Part shown: positions 32,373-41,571 of the stretch, piece by piece
Layout of the letters: every line of letters starts with the position of its first letter
Numbering within the stretch: the stretch's first letter is position 1
DNA from: Bog-756 sp963769905
Lineage (GTDB): Bacteria; Actinomycetota; Acidimicrobiia; Acidimicrobiales; RAAP-2
Length of the DNA stretch: 64,000 bases
Direction of reading: 5' to 3'
Assembly: GCA_963769905.1 (NCBI GenBank)
Contig: CAVYNG010000002.1
Location: 1,240,001-1,304,000, forward strand
The notes under the pieces: model-generated
Told to the model about the DNA's origin: nothing
Databases searched by the model: none
What the model saw: only the letters and a program-made list of their open reading frames with translations
Program-made: the position numbers and the translations under genes

Positions 32373-33047
32373 TCAGCGACCGCCGAGCTTGCCGCCGGCG
32401 AGGTCCTCTGCCATCGCCCACCCGAAGGTCACGAGGCGCCCGCCCGACGAGGTGTCGACCTCGGCGAAGAAGGCCTGCACCGAGGGGGCCGGGACGGACT
32501 TCGGACTCGCGAAGTCGAAGCCGCCGCTCTCCGCGCCGTCTCCTGCGACGACGAAGGTCCGGTCGTCGATCCGCCCTTCTGCACCGAAGCGCTTCGCTAG
32601 GCGGCGGCCCCAGGCCCGTTCTTCGCCGCTCGCCTTGTGCTCGGGCCCGGGTACGACGTCGGTCAGCCCGGAAAAGGCACGGAAGCCGTCGGCGGCGAGG
32701 AGGCGGGTGCCGACCAGGACGTCCTCGTCGGGGAACGCGAGCAGCGCACGGCGGTACTTGTCGCCCATCATGGCTCGGAGCACGGTGTCGGCCCGGGAGG
32801 TCCGGTCGATCGAGGCCAGCCCGATCAGGAGGGACGGGGTCCCCCCGATGCGCTCCAGTGTGGAGAACGAGTAACCGCGCAGCTTCGAGCCTTCGCGGGC
32901 CCGGGTGACGAGCACCCACTCCTCACGCTGTTTCGAGAGGAATCCGACGTCGAAGCGGGGCTCCCGTTCGGCGCACAGATCGGCCATCTCGGCCAGCTCG
33001 GCGTCACTGATCGACGTGCAATCCTTGGTCTCCACCTGGATGGACAT
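32373..33047 (-). CDS. conserved-looking protein of unknown function
   Basis: 224 residues from ATG 33047. No membrane segment or signal peptide. Soluble, mixed charge; the part with GYSFSTLERIGGTPSLLIGLASIDRT has a loose likeness to the central strands of GNAT acyltransferases, which I cannot confirm. Single gene between dnaE and the Rrf2 regulator, both on the same strand. Codon use is like its neighbours. A TACGGA hexamer 7 bases before the ATG is close to, but not, the leaderless pattern seen elsewhere. Confidence 0.75.
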   Translation of the reverse strand: MSIQVETKDCTSISDAELAEMADLCAEREPRFDVGFLSKQREEWVLVTRAREGSKLRGYSFSTLERIGGTPSLLIGLASIDRTSRADTVLRAMMGDKYRRALLAFPDEDVLVGTRLLAADGFRAFSGLTDVVPGPEHKASGEERAWGRRLAKRFGAEGRIDDRTFVVAGDGAESGGFDFASPKSVPAPSVQAFFAEVDTSSGGRLVTFGWAMAEDLAGGKLGGR

Positions 33048-33232
33048 TGCCGTTTCCGTACTCCTCGGTCTCCGAGCGGCGCCAGCCGCCGGCTCCGGTC
33101 TGCCGTGGGACCCGAGGACCGTCCTGCCGGCGGCGAGACGGTTTCGAGGGCATCCACGCCAGGAGCCGTCCAACGATTTTACGGGATTTGGAGGACCCTG
33201 TCGTATCCGGCCTCGTGGGCGGGCCTCTTGGC

Positions 33233-36200
33233 TCAGGCCTGGATGGCGTTCTGGCCGAGCAGGACCCGGAGTTCGCCGACCAGACCCCGGCGGCTGTCCA
33301 CGTTGAACTCCGAGGGCAGCCGGATCACCTTGTCACCGACGTGGAGGTAGACCGGCGAACCGCCAGGGTGCTCGGTGAGGAGGCGTTTGAGCCCGTCGAC
33401 CTTGCGATCGGTGAGGGCGTGGACCGGCAGGGTGATACGCAGCTCCCCGATACCGTCGGGGGCGAGCTCGGGGCGCTGGACCTCCATGCAGACCAGCTTG
33501 AGTCGATCGTCACGAAGATCCACCCGGGACTTGAGCACCACGATCGAGTCGTCGTCGAGGAGGGCGCCGTACTCGGCCATCGTCCTCGGGAAGACGAACA
33601 CCTCGACCGAGGCCTCGAGATCTTCGAGGACGAAGGTCGCCATCAACTCCCCCTTCTTGGTGTAGCGCCTGCTCAAATCGGTGACGACGCCGCCGACCAT
33701 GCGGACCTGGCCCTCGTTCCCGAGGCCACCCGGCCCGGCCGGCGACTCGAAGTCGACGTCGCGCAGCTCGGCGAGCGTGCAGTCGACGAGCCGCGAGAGC
33801 GAGCCCTCGTGACCCATGAGGGGATGGTCGCTCAGGTAGAGGCCGAGCATCTCCTTCTCGAAGGCCAGGCGTTGCGACTTGGAGAACTCGGTGTCGGGGA
33901 TGTCCACGCGGGTGTCGCCGAAACCCGCCGCCCCGCCGGTGGTCTCCGGCTCGAGGGCGGCGAAGAGCGAGACCACTCCGGCGTCCTGCTCGCGCCGGCG
34001 CTCGAGGGTCCGGTCGACGATCTCCTCGAAGACCAGGCAGAGTCCCATCCGCGGATGGCCGACGGAGTCGAACCCCCCGCCTTTGATCAACGACTCGATC
34101 GTGCGCTTGTTGAGGACCTGGGGGTCGACCCGCTGGCAGAAGTCGTAGAAGTCGGCGAAGGGACCGTTGCGCTCCCGTTCCGCCACGATCAGCGAGACGA
34201 GGCCTTCGCCGACGTTGCGCACCGCGGAGAGCCCGAAGGTGATGGCGCGGGCGCCCTTCTCCCGGCCGCCCGCTGCGTCCTCCCCTTCGGCCGTTGCGGC
34301 GAACTCCGATTTCGACCGGTTGACGTCGGGGACGAGCACCGGGATGCCGATCGAGCGGCACTCGGCGAGGTAGACCGCCGTCTTGTCCTTGTTGTCCTTG
34401 ACCGAGGTGAGGAGGCTGGCGAGGTACTCGACCGGGTAGTGGGCCTTGAGCCACGCCGTCTGGTAGGCCACCAGTCCGTAGCCGTAGGAGTGGGACTTGT
34501 TGAAGGCATAGTCGGCGAAGGGCTCGATGATGTCGAAGAGCCGCGTCCCGAGGTCTTCCCCGTACCCGGTGGTGACGCAGCCCGCTACGAACTTCTCGCG
34601 CTCGGCCGCGATCAGCGCCCGGTTCTTCTTGCCGCACGCCTTTCGGAGGTTGTCGGCCTCTTCGAGCGTGTACCCGGCGAAACGCTGCGCCACCCGCATC
34701 ACCGACTCCTGGTAGAGCATCAGGCCGTAGGTGTCGCCGAGGATCGGCTCGAGATCCGGGTGGAGGTAGGTCAGTTCCTTCCGACCGTTCTTCAGCTCGG
34801 GGTAGTCGCGATGCATGTTGGCGGCCATCGGCCCGGGTCGGTAGAGGGCGACCAGCGCGGCGACGTCGTCGAAACTGGTCGGGGCCAGCGAGTGGAGCGT
34901 CTGGCGCATGGCCCCGCCCTCCAGCTGGAAGACGCCCACCGATTCGGCCCTTCGGAGCATGGCCAGGGTCGCTTCGTCGTCGAGGGGGATGGTGTCGATG
35001 TCCGGTCGCTCACCGGTCGTCTCCTCGATCAGGTCGAGCGCTCGCTCGATGACCGAGAGGTTGCGGAGGCCGAGGAAGTCCATCTTGAGCAGCCCGAGTT
35101 CCTCGACTGCGTGCATCTCGTACTGGGTGACGATCGGTGCGTCCTCGGGATCGCTCCCGTCGGGCTTGCGCTGGATCGGGAGGTATTCGGTCAGGGGCTC
35201 GTCGGTGATGACCACCGCGGCGGCGTGGATGCCGTCCTGACGCCGGAGCCCTTCGAGCCCCTTGGCCACGTCGATCACCCGCTTGGCCTCGGGATCGGAC
35301 TCGTACATGGAACGGAGCTCGGCGGCGCCGCCGAAGCCGTCCTCGTGCCCCTCGGCCTTGACCAGGCAGGCGGCCAGGGGGGTGTCACGACCCATGAGGA
35401 GGGGAGGCATCGCCTTGGCGATCCGGTCGCCCACCCCGTAGGGGTAACCGAGCACGCGCGCCGCGTCGCGCACCGCCGCCCGGGCCTTGATGGTGGAGAA
35501 GGTCACGATCTGCGCGACGTGGTCGGAGCCGTAGCGCTCGGCCGCGTACCGGATCATCTCGCCCCGGTACCGTTCGTCGAAGTCCATGTCGATGTCGGGC
35601 ATCTGTCGGCGACCCGGGTTCAAGAAGCGCTCGAAGAGGAGGTCGTAGCGGATCGGATCGATGTCGACGATCCGCAGGCAGAAGGCGACGCAGCACCCCG
35701 CGGCCGATCCTCTCCCCGGACCGACCCGGATCCGTCGCGAGCGGGCAAAGCGGATCAGGTCCCAGACCACGAGGAAGTAGGCGGCGAAGCCCATGTCCGA
35801 GATGACGCGGAGCTCGTAGTCGATCCGCGAGCGGACCTCCTCGGGCACCGGGTCCCCGTATCGCTCCTTCGCGCCCTCGAGGGTGAGGTGACGCAGGTAA
35901 CTCGCGGCGCGCTCCTCGTAGGTCTCGCCCTCGAATCCCGGGGGGACCGGGAAACGGGGGAGGCTCGGCCGACCGAAATCGATCTGCACGCACGCGCGCT
36001 CGGCGATGAGCAAGGTGTTGTCACAGGCCTCAGGGAGCTCGGCGAACAGGTGGCGCATCTCCGCCGAGCTCTTCAGGTAGTGCTCCTCCCCCTGGAACTT
36101 GAAGCGGTTGGGGTCTTCGATGAGCGCGCCGGTCTGGACGCAGAGGAGAGCATCGTGAGCCACGTGGTCGGATCGGTGGGTGTAGTGGCTGTCGTTGGTG

Positions 36201-36853
36201 GCGAGGAGTGGAGCGCCGATCCGCCTCGCGATCTCGACGAGCGCGGGGTTCGTCTTGTGCTGCTCGGGGAGACCGTGGTCCTGGAGCTCGACGAAGAGGT
36301 TCTCCTTTCCGAAGATGTCCTGGAGCCGCGCGGCCATGGCTTCGGCTTTCATGCGGTCATCGTTGAGGAGCGCTTGGAGGACGAGTCCGCCGAGACAGCC
36401 GGTGGTCGCGATCAATCCGTTGCCGTGGCGCTCGAGGAGCTCCCAGTCGACCCTCGGCTTGTAGTAGTAGCCCTCCAGATACGCCGCGGACGACAGCTTC
36501 AACAGGTTGTGGTAGCCGTCGGTCGTCTCGGCGAGAAGGGTGAGGTGGTAGTAGAGCTTCTCGCCGCCACCGACATCCCCGCCGGTGTCGTCGACCTTGC
36601 CGCGGCGCACCGGGCGTTCGTGCCTCGACTCTGCGGCCATGTAGGCCTCGGTGCCGATCACCGGGGTGATGCCTGCCTTGCGGCACTCGGCATAGAAATC
36701 GAGGACGCCGTACATGTTGCCGTGGTCGGTGATGCCGAGCGCGGGCTGACCGTCGTCGAGCGCCGCCTGCACCAGGTCGCCGACCCGGGCTGCACCGTCG
36801 AGCATCGAGAACTCGGTGTGGGTGTGGAGGTGTGCGAACGACGGAGATCCCAA
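33233..36853 (-). CDS. dnaE: DNA polymerase III alpha subunit (replicative, DnaE1-type)
   Basis: A 1206-residue replicative polymerase. PHP domain at the N-terminus (FAHLHTHTEFSMLDG, GITDHGNMYG), the polymerase palm with GPGRGSAAG and the catalytic PDIDMDFDERYRG (about residue 415), then fingers, the tandem HhH motif, an OB domain near the C-terminus (VRMVGGVVTDLSRRYTKKG) and a C-terminal region. Length and the intact PHP metal-ligand motifs fit DnaE1, not the SOS-induced DnaE2, which is shorter. The start is TTG 36853; a weak purine-rich stretch lies upstream. Confidence 0.97.
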   Translation of the reverse strand: MGSPSFAHLHTHTEFSMLDGAARVGDLVQAALDDGQPALGITDHGNMYGVLDFYAECRKAGITPVIGTEAYMAAESRHERPVRRGKVDDTGGDVGGGEKLYYHLTLLAETTDGYHNLLKLSSAAYLEGYYYKPRVDWELLERHGNGLIATTGCLGGLVLQALLNDDRMKAEAMAARLQDIFGKENLFVELQDHGLPEQHKTNPALVEIARRIGAPLLATNDSHYTHRSDHVAHDALLCVQTGALIEDPNRFKFQGEEHYLKSSAEMRHLFAELPEACDNTLLIAERACVQIDFGRPSLPRFPVPPGFEGETYEERAASYLRHLTLEGAKERYGDPVPEEVRSRIDYELRVISDMGFAAYFLVVWDLIRFARSRRIRVGPGRGSAAGCCVAFCLRIVDIDPIRYDLLFERFLNPGRRQMPDIDMDFDERYRGEMIRYAAERYGSDHVAQIVTFSTIKARAAVRDAARVLGYPYGVGDRIAKAMPPLLMGRDTPLAACLVKAEGHEDGFGGAAELRSMYESDPEAKRVIDVAKGLEGLRRQDGIHAAAVVITDEPLTEYLPIQRKPDGSDPEDAPIVTQYEMHAVEELGLLKMDFLGLRNLSVIERALDLIEETTGERPDIDTIPLDDEATLAMLRRAESVGVFQLEGGAMRQTLHSLAPTSFDDVAALVALYRPGPMAANMHRDYPELKNGRKELTYLHPDLEPILGDTYGLMLYQESVMRVAQRFAGYTLEEADNLRKACGKKNRALIAAEREKFVAGCVTTGYGEDLGTRLFDIIEPFADYAFNKSHSYGYGLVAYQTAWLKAHYPVEYLASLLTSVKDNKDKTAVYLAECRSIGIPVLVPDVNRSKSEFAATAEGEDAAGGREKGARAITFGLSAVRNVGEGLVSLIVAERERNGPFADFYDFCQRVDPQVLNKRTIESLIKGGGFDSVGHPRMGLCLVFEEIVDRTLERRREQDAGVVSLFAALEPETTGGAAGFGDTRVDIPDTEFSKSQRLAFEKEMLGLYLSDHPLMGHEGSLSRLVDCTLAELRDVDFESPAGPGGLGNEGQVRMVGGVVTDLSRRYTKKGELMATFVLEDLEASVEVFVFPRTMAEYGALLDDDSIVVLKSRVDLRDDRLKLVCMEVQRPELAPDGIGELRITLPVHALTDRKVDGLKRLLTEHPGGSPVYLHVGDKVIRLPSEFNVDSRRGLVGELRVLLGQNAIQA

Positions 36854-36998
36854 GGGGCCGATGCCTTTCCTCTCCTCCTCCGGCCGGACGACGGCAGCCT
36901 CCGCCCCGGCGAGTTACAGCGATGTCATTCCGACCCTAGCGCGCCGCAGTGCCGGGAGGGGTGGTCGTCGGGGCGATCCGGAGGGTCGGTTCGGGTGC

Positions 36999-37015
36999 CG
37001 GGGATCGACGCCCCG
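36999..37015 (-). terminator. hairpin after bpa
   Basis: CGGGG / CCCCG inverted repeat with a 7-base loop just downstream of the bpa stop codon on the minus strand. The stem is short and has no T-run; possible terminator of the phosphodiesterase-bpa pair. Confidence 0.35.
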
Positions 37016-37022
37016 CGTGAGG

Positions 37023-37544
37023 TCAGAGGTAGGTGCCCGGCCTCCCGACGGACGACTCGTCCGAGGGGGTCAGCGAACGCTGGCGCATCTCGTCGAGCTG
37101 CGCCCGGGCGGCGACCTGTTGGGCGACCAAGGTGGCCTGGATCCCGTGGAAGAGCCCTTCGAGCCAGCCGACCAGCTGGGCGTGGGCGACCCGCAGCTCC
37201 GATTCTGAGGGGACCGGCGAGTCGAAGGGGATCGAGACCCGGTCGAGCTCCGCGGCGAGATCGGGAGAGAGCCCGTCGGCCAGCTCGCGGATCGACTGCT
37301 CGTAGATCTCACGGAGCCGTGCGCGGCTCGTCTCGTCGAGGGGGGCCTGTCGCACCTCCTCCAGCAGCTGCTTGACCATGGAGCCGATCCTGAGCAGCTT
37401 CGCCGGCCGGTTGATCGATTCGGTTTCGGCGAGCTCGCCCTCACGCGAGGGCTGCGCCTCTCCGCCCGCAACCGTTCCTTCCACCACCTCGGGCCGGATC
37501 GGCGTCTCGTCGCCGAGCACGCTGTTCGGTGTGTCGTCTGCCAT
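37023..37544 (-). CDS. bpa: bacterial proteasome activator Bpa
   Basis: A protein of 173 residues that matches the ATP-independent 20S proteasome activator known from mycobacteria (Rv3780). The helical core LLRIGSMVKQLLEEVRQAPLD and the signature AHAQLVGWLEGLFHGIQATLVAQQ are clear. The C-terminus GTYL resembles the GQYL tail that docks in the proteasome and opens its gate. The start ATG overlaps the stop of the upstream phosphodiesterase as ATGA, so the two are coupled. Proteasome subunits are not in this window. Confidence 0.9.
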   Translation of the reverse strand: MADDTPNSVLGDETPIRPEVVEGTVAGGEAQPSREGELAETESINRPAKLLRIGSMVKQLLEEVRQAPLDETSRARLREIYEQSIRELADGLSPDLAAELDRVSIPFDSPVPSESELRVAHAQLVGWLEGLFHGIQATLVAQQVAARAQLDEMRQRSLTPSDESSVGRPGTYL

Positions 37545-38704
37545 CAGAGCCTCTCTCCTCCGAGCGCGACCAGGGGGACGAGCATCTCGGCGCCGGTCAG
37601 CGAACCGTGCCGGGACTGGAGCCGGCTCTCCCCGGTGTCGGCGGGGTCGACGAAGGCGATCGGGGTGAACGGTACCAGTGCCACGTCGCCGAGCCGCGGG
37701 AGCAAGCCGTCGCGCAGCGGTCCGCCGAGCCACCCCGCGTCGATGAGTTCGTCGCGGTGCAACACCCACGTCGACGCCCCGTAGCGTTCGAGAGCCATCG
37801 CACGGAGATCCTCGTCGGCACCCTCGTGCGCGTGCAACCAGCGGAAGCGTCCTTCCCCCGACATGAACCGGACCGCCGCCATGAGTTCGCGGCCGAGCAA
37901 CTCGAGGTTCGGCCCGATGTCGAGCTGGCCGTGGTCGGCCGTGACCAGAAGGACCGCACCCGGGGGCAACTCGGCGACCAGGTCGGCGACCAGCCGGTCG
38001 ACCGCGCGGAGCTCCCCGTCGTAGAGCTCCCCGAGACCGCTCGAGTGCGCCACTTTGTCGATCCCGTCGTAGTACGCGTAGACGAAGGGCTCGCCGGCGC
38101 GCAGGAGGTCGCCGACCGCGATCGGCAGCGAGGAGAGCACCCGGTAGCCGTGCAGCGGTGAGCCGCCGAGGTGGGCCGCGGTGAAGCCGGTGCCGCCGAA
38201 CTCGTGCTTGGACACCACGGGCACCCGACCGCCGAACTCGCCGAAGGGCACGTAAGGCTGGTACTCGCGAGCCGGCACCCTTTGGCGCGCGTCGTCGGCC
38301 CGGCCGCTCCCGACCGTCCAGCGCAGCACGTTCAGGATCTCCTCGCCGATGGCGATCCGGTAGCCGAGGATCCCGTGCTCGCAAGGACGACGCCCGGTGG
38401 TGATCGAGGTCAGCGCGGTCGCGGTCGTGGTCGGCGCGACCGAGGTGATCGGCCGGTCGATGCCCTCGGCGGTCACCAGGGTGGGCGCGAGCGCCGGGCG
38501 CTCGCGCAGCTGCTCCCAACCGAGCCCGTCGAGAACGAGGAGGACCACCTGGGCGGCCTGGCGCGCAGACGGCGGCAGCCATTCCGGTGCGTCGGCGCCG
38601 TCGCGGGTGCCGAGGAGGGCCGGCACCAGGTTGGCGATGCAGGGGCCGGAGTACTCGGGGAGGATCGGAGCCGCGGTGCCCGACGACGAGGAAGGGGCGC
38701 TCAC
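37544..38704 (-). CDS. alkaline-phosphatase-superfamily phosphodiesterase / nucleotide pyrophosphatase
   Basis: A protein of 386 residues. VVLLVLDGLGWEQL carries the first metal-binding Asp, SVAPTTTATALTSITTGRRPCEHGILGY has the Thr nucleophile and typical context, and VTADHGQLDIG holds the Asp-His metal pair. No signal peptide is obvious, so it is probably cytoplasmic. The substrate is unknown; nucleotide-sugar or phosphonate esters are known for relatives. GTG 38704 has TAGTCT 7 bases upstream. First gene of the pair with bpa. Confidence 0.86.
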   Translation of the reverse strand: MSAPSSSSGTAAPILPEYSGPCIANLVPALLGTRDGADAPEWLPPSARQAAQVVLLVLDGLGWEQLRERPALAPTLVTAEGIDRPITSVAPTTTATALTSITTGRRPCEHGILGYRIAIGEEILNVLRWTVGSGRADDARQRVPAREYQPYVPFGEFGGRVPVVSKHEFGGTGFTAAHLGGSPLHGYRVLSSLPIAVGDLLRAGEPFVYAYYDGIDKVAHSSGLGELYDGELRAVDRLVADLVAELPPGAVLLVTADHGQLDIGPNLELLGRELMAAVRFMSGEGRFRWLHAHEGADEDLRAMALERYGASTWVLHRDELIDAGWLGGPLRDGLLPRLGDVALVPFTPIAFVDPADTGESRLQSRHGSLTGAEMLVPLVALGGERL

Positions 38705-38711
38705 GCCACCG

Positions 38712-38717
38712 AGACTA
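38712..38717 (-). promoter_or_regulatory. leaderless -10 element of the phosphodiesterase-bpa pair
   Basis: Minus-strand TAGTCT, 7 bases before the GTG start at 38704; no ribosome-binding site. Confidence 0.5.
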
Positions 38718-38734
38718 GGCGAGGGCCTGGCGAC

Positions 38735-39457
38735 TCAGCTCCACGCGAGGAGCGCCCGGACCGTCTTGTAGCAGTGCCCGTCGCGCGGGGTGCTGACCGC
38801 CGCCACCAGGTAGTGGGGCTTGAAGCCGAGGGCGGACGCGAGGTCCTTCCCGTGCAGCCGGTCACGGCGGGCCGCGTCGAGGGCGCGTGCCGCGCGCGGA
38901 TCCTCGACCGGCAGCCAATTGTCGCTCCGACCCCAGCCGAATCGCGCCCACACCGAGCGGTCGCCGATGCGCCGGAACAGGACCGGGCCCTTGGTGGGCA
39001 CCACCAGCGCGAGCGATGGCCGGAACCCCCGGAATTCCCAGTAGGGGGCCGAGGCTCCGGGGAATCCGAGCACATGCTCCTCGACCGGCGCAGCCACCTG
39101 GTGGAGGAGCTTGCGGACCCTCCGGCCGTGCAACGTGCCGAGGTGGCGCGGGAGGCCGTTGGCGCTGACCGCCTCCGGCTGTGCGAGGTCGTCTCGCTCC
39201 GGCTCGTCGGCGAGGAGGACCTCGACCACGTCGAAGGGCGCGAGATCCGGTTCGTGGTCGACCGGCCACTCCACCCGCACCCGCACCAGTGCTCCCGAGG
39301 CGAGGTCGACGCCGGTGGTGTCCTCGAAGTGGCTCGCGAGCACGAGAAGGGTCAGTGAGGAGCCACCTCGTACCTCGAGGCGGCTCTGGCGCTTGACACC
39401 GCGGGCGACGTCGCGGGCCGTGCCACCCCGCGGCGTGCGCGTGGAGCGCACGCTCAC
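38735..39457 (-). CDS. conserved-looking protein of unknown function
   Basis: 240 residues from GTG 39457, which overlaps the stop of the DUF255 gene as GTGA, so the two are translationally coupled. A basic N-terminus is followed by SSLTLLVLASHFEDTTGVDL and an alpha/beta-like body; EFRGFRPSLALVVPTKGPVLFRR and FGWGRSDNWLPVED are the most conserved-looking parts. No signal peptide or transmembrane helix. I do not recognise a family. Its link with the thioredoxin-domain gene is the only functional hint. Confidence 0.75.
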   Translation of the reverse strand: MSVRSTRTPRGGTARDVARGVKRQSRLEVRGGSSLTLLVLASHFEDTTGVDLASGALVRVRVEWPVDHEPDLAPFDVVEVLLADEPERDDLAQPEAVSANGLPRHLGTLHGRRVRKLLHQVAAPVEEHVLGFPGASAPYWEFRGFRPSLALVVPTKGPVLFRRIGDRSVWARFGWGRSDNWLPVEDPRAARALDAARRDRLHGKDLASALGFKPHYLVAAVSTPRDGHCYKTVRALLAWS

Positions 39458-41493
39458 ATGGACATCGCGGCGAGCTCGACCTCGAGCCCTCGCGGATCGG
39501 TGACCGGCAGACGGCAGACCTGTTCGCGGCAGACGTAGGCCGCATCCGCCTCTCGGTCCTGCCATAACGGGGAGTCGGTCCGCTCGCCCCAGGCGACCAC
39601 CGCGCCGGGCAGCCACCGGCTGCGCACGACGCGGAGCAGGTCGGGGCGCTCGCCGGCAATGACCACCTCGACGAGGCCGTGTGCGAAGAGGTCGGCGGTG
39701 AGCGTGGTGTGCGCGAACGCGGTCGGGTGACCCAGGAACAGGTCGCCGAGGAGATCGACGACCCGCCGGGACTCGGTGGTGAAGCGCTCGTCGCCGGTCA
39801 GGCCACCGAGGCGGGCGAGCGAGCTCGCGGCGACGGCATTCGCCGAAGGTGTCGCGCCGTCGAAGATGTCCTTGGTGCGGACGATGAGCTGCTCCGCGTC
39901 GCGGCCGGTGGTGAAGAACCCCCCTTCGTCGGCGTCGCCGAAAAGGTCGAGGAGGGCGTCGGCGGTCTCGATCGCCCGCTCGGTCCACCGGGCGCGCCCG
40001 GTCAGTTCACCGAGTCTGGTGAAGCAGTCCACCAGCCACGCGTAGTCGCTCGCATAGGCGAGGTGGCGCGCGTCGCTGCCGGACTGCCAGCTCCTCATCC
40101 AGCGCCCGTCGGACCGGCGCAGGCGGTCGCAGAGGAAGTCGCCGATCGAGGCAGCGGCCTCCGCCCAGGCGGCCTCTCCGGTGGCCGCGGCCGCCTCGGA
40201 CAGGGCGGACCCGTACATCGCGTTCCACTCGGTGAGCACCTTGTCGTCGAGGCCGGGGCGGATCCGGTGGCGCCGGGCTTCCTCGAGGACGCGCCGTCCC
40301 GCCTCGATCTCCTCGGATCCGGCGAGCGGCTCACCGAGAGGTCGCCGGAGGACGAAACGGCCTTCGAAGTTCGGGACACCTCCGACCCCGAAGAACGCGG
40401 CGACCCGGTCGGCACTCTCGGCGGAGAAGCCGCCCGCGCGCAACGCTTCGGAGAGTTCCATCGGCGTCCAGACGTAGAACGCACCCTCGCTCCCCTCGGA
40501 ATCGGCGTCCTCCGCCGAGCAGACGCCCCCAGCTTCGAGGGTGAGGTCGCGCGCCACGTACCGGACGATCCCCTCGACCACCGCGAGGTAGTCGGCGCGT
40601 CCGGTCACCTGCCAAGCGTGGAGGTAGCAGCGCAACAGACCGGCCTGGTCGTAGAGCATCTTCTCGAAATGGGGCACCAGCCACTCGGTGTCGGTCGAGT
40701 ACCGGGCGAACCCGCCGCCGAGATGGTCGTGGATGCCTCCGGCGGCCATGGCGTCGAGGGTGCGCACCGCCATCGTCTGCGACCCCGAGGAGGACGTCCG
40801 AGCCCGTGCCGCGTCGAGGAGCACCAGATCGACGAGCGTGGGCTGGGGGAACTTCGGGGCAGGGGAGAAGCCGCCCCACTCCGGGTCGAAACGCCCGGCG
40901 AGATCCTCGACGGCAGCGGCGAGGACGTCGGGTGGTGGTTCGAAGGACCCGGACTCCCCGACGAGTGGCCGGCCCGCGGCTCGTGCGGGCAGCGCGGTCC
41001 GGGACTCGATCACCCGAAAGATCTCGTCCGCCTGCTCTTCGACGTCGCGCCGACGCGCCGCCCAGGCGTCGGCGAGGGTGGCGAGCACCGTCCGGAAGGC
41101 GGGGGTGCCGTGACGGTCGACCGGTGGGAAGTAAGTCCCTCCGTAGAAGGGACGCCGGTCGGGGGTGAGGAACACGCTCATCGGCCATCCGCCCGACCCG
41201 GTGACGGCCTGGACCGCCTCCATGTAGACCGCGTCCACGTCGGGCCGCTCCTCGCGGTCGACTTTGATGCTCACGAACGAGGTGTTGAGCACGGTTGCGA
41301 TCTCTTCGTCCTCGAAGGACTCGTGGGCCATCACGTGACACCAGTGGCAGGCGGAGTAGCCGATGGAAAGGAAGACCGGCCGGTCCTCGAGCGCGGCGCG
41401 AGCGAAGGCTTCGTCGCCCCATGCGTACCAGTCCACCGGGTTGTCGGCGTGCTGGCGCAGATAGGGGGACGTCTCGTGCGCGAGGCGGTTCAC
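39454..41493 (-). CDS. DUF255 thioredoxin-domain protein (YyaL / spermatogenesis-associated 20 family)
   Basis: A 679-residue protein. The N-terminus NRLAHETSPYLRQHADNPVDWY and the thioredoxin-like motif SIGYSACHWCHVM (Cys49-His-Trp-Cys52) are diagnostic, followed by GGWPMSVFLTPDRRPFYGGTYFP. The rest is an (alpha/alpha)6 barrel like N-acylglucosamine 2-epimerases (EGAFYVWTPMELSEAL, LDDKVLTEWNAMYGSALSEA). Biochemical role is unknown. GTG 41493 is supported by TAGCAT 7 bases upstream and by the family start. Confidence 0.93.
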   Translation of the reverse strand: MNRLAHETSPYLRQHADNPVDWYAWGDEAFARAALEDRPVFLSIGYSACHWCHVMAHESFEDEEIATVLNTSFVSIKVDREERPDVDAVYMEAVQAVTGSGGWPMSVFLTPDRRPFYGGTYFPPVDRHGTPAFRTVLATLADAWAARRRDVEEQADEIFRVIESRTALPARAAGRPLVGESGSFEPPPDVLAAAVEDLAGRFDPEWGGFSPAPKFPQPTLVDLVLLDAARARTSSSGSQTMAVRTLDAMAAGGIHDHLGGGFARYSTDTEWLVPHFEKMLYDQAGLLRCYLHAWQVTGRADYLAVVEGIVRYVARDLTLEAGGVCSAEDADSEGSEGAFYVWTPMELSEALRAGGFSAESADRVAAFFGVGGVPNFEGRFVLRRPLGEPLAGSEEIEAGRRVLEEARRHRIRPGLDDKVLTEWNAMYGSALSEAAAATGEAAWAEAAASIGDFLCDRLRRSDGRWMRSWQSGSDARHLAYASDYAWLVDCFTRLGELTGRARWTERAIETADALLDLFGDADEGGFFTTGRDAEQLIVRTKDIFDGATPSANAVAASSLARLGGLTGDERFTTESRRVVDLLGDLFLGHPTAFAHTTLTADLFAHGLVEVVIAGERPDLLRVVRSRWLPGAVVAWGERTDSPLWQDREADAAYVCREQVCRLPVTDPRGLEVELAAMSM

Positions 41494-41500
41494 GCGCCCG

Positions 41501-41506
41501 ATGCTA
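41501..41506 (-). promoter_or_regulatory. leaderless -10 element of the DUF255 gene
   Basis: Minus-strand TAGCAT, 7 bases before GTG 41493, in the 78-bp region shared with the divergent SDR gene. Confidence 0.5.
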
Positions 41507-41557
41507 GGGGCTTCGTCTGCGTCGCCTCTTCCGCAGCGCCCGCGCCGAGACGGCACC

Positions 41558-41563
41558 TAGCCT
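41558..41563 (+). promoter_or_regulatory. leaderless -10 element of the SDR gene
   Basis: TAGCCT ends 8 bases before ATG 41572. Confidence 0.5.
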
Positions 41564-41571
41564 TGCCGGCC

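Noticed and set aside
33047..37375. 1442-codon plus-strand open frame opposite dnaE
   Set aside because: Pure antisense of the replicative polymerase, with no domain; dnaE motifs on the minus strand are unambiguous.
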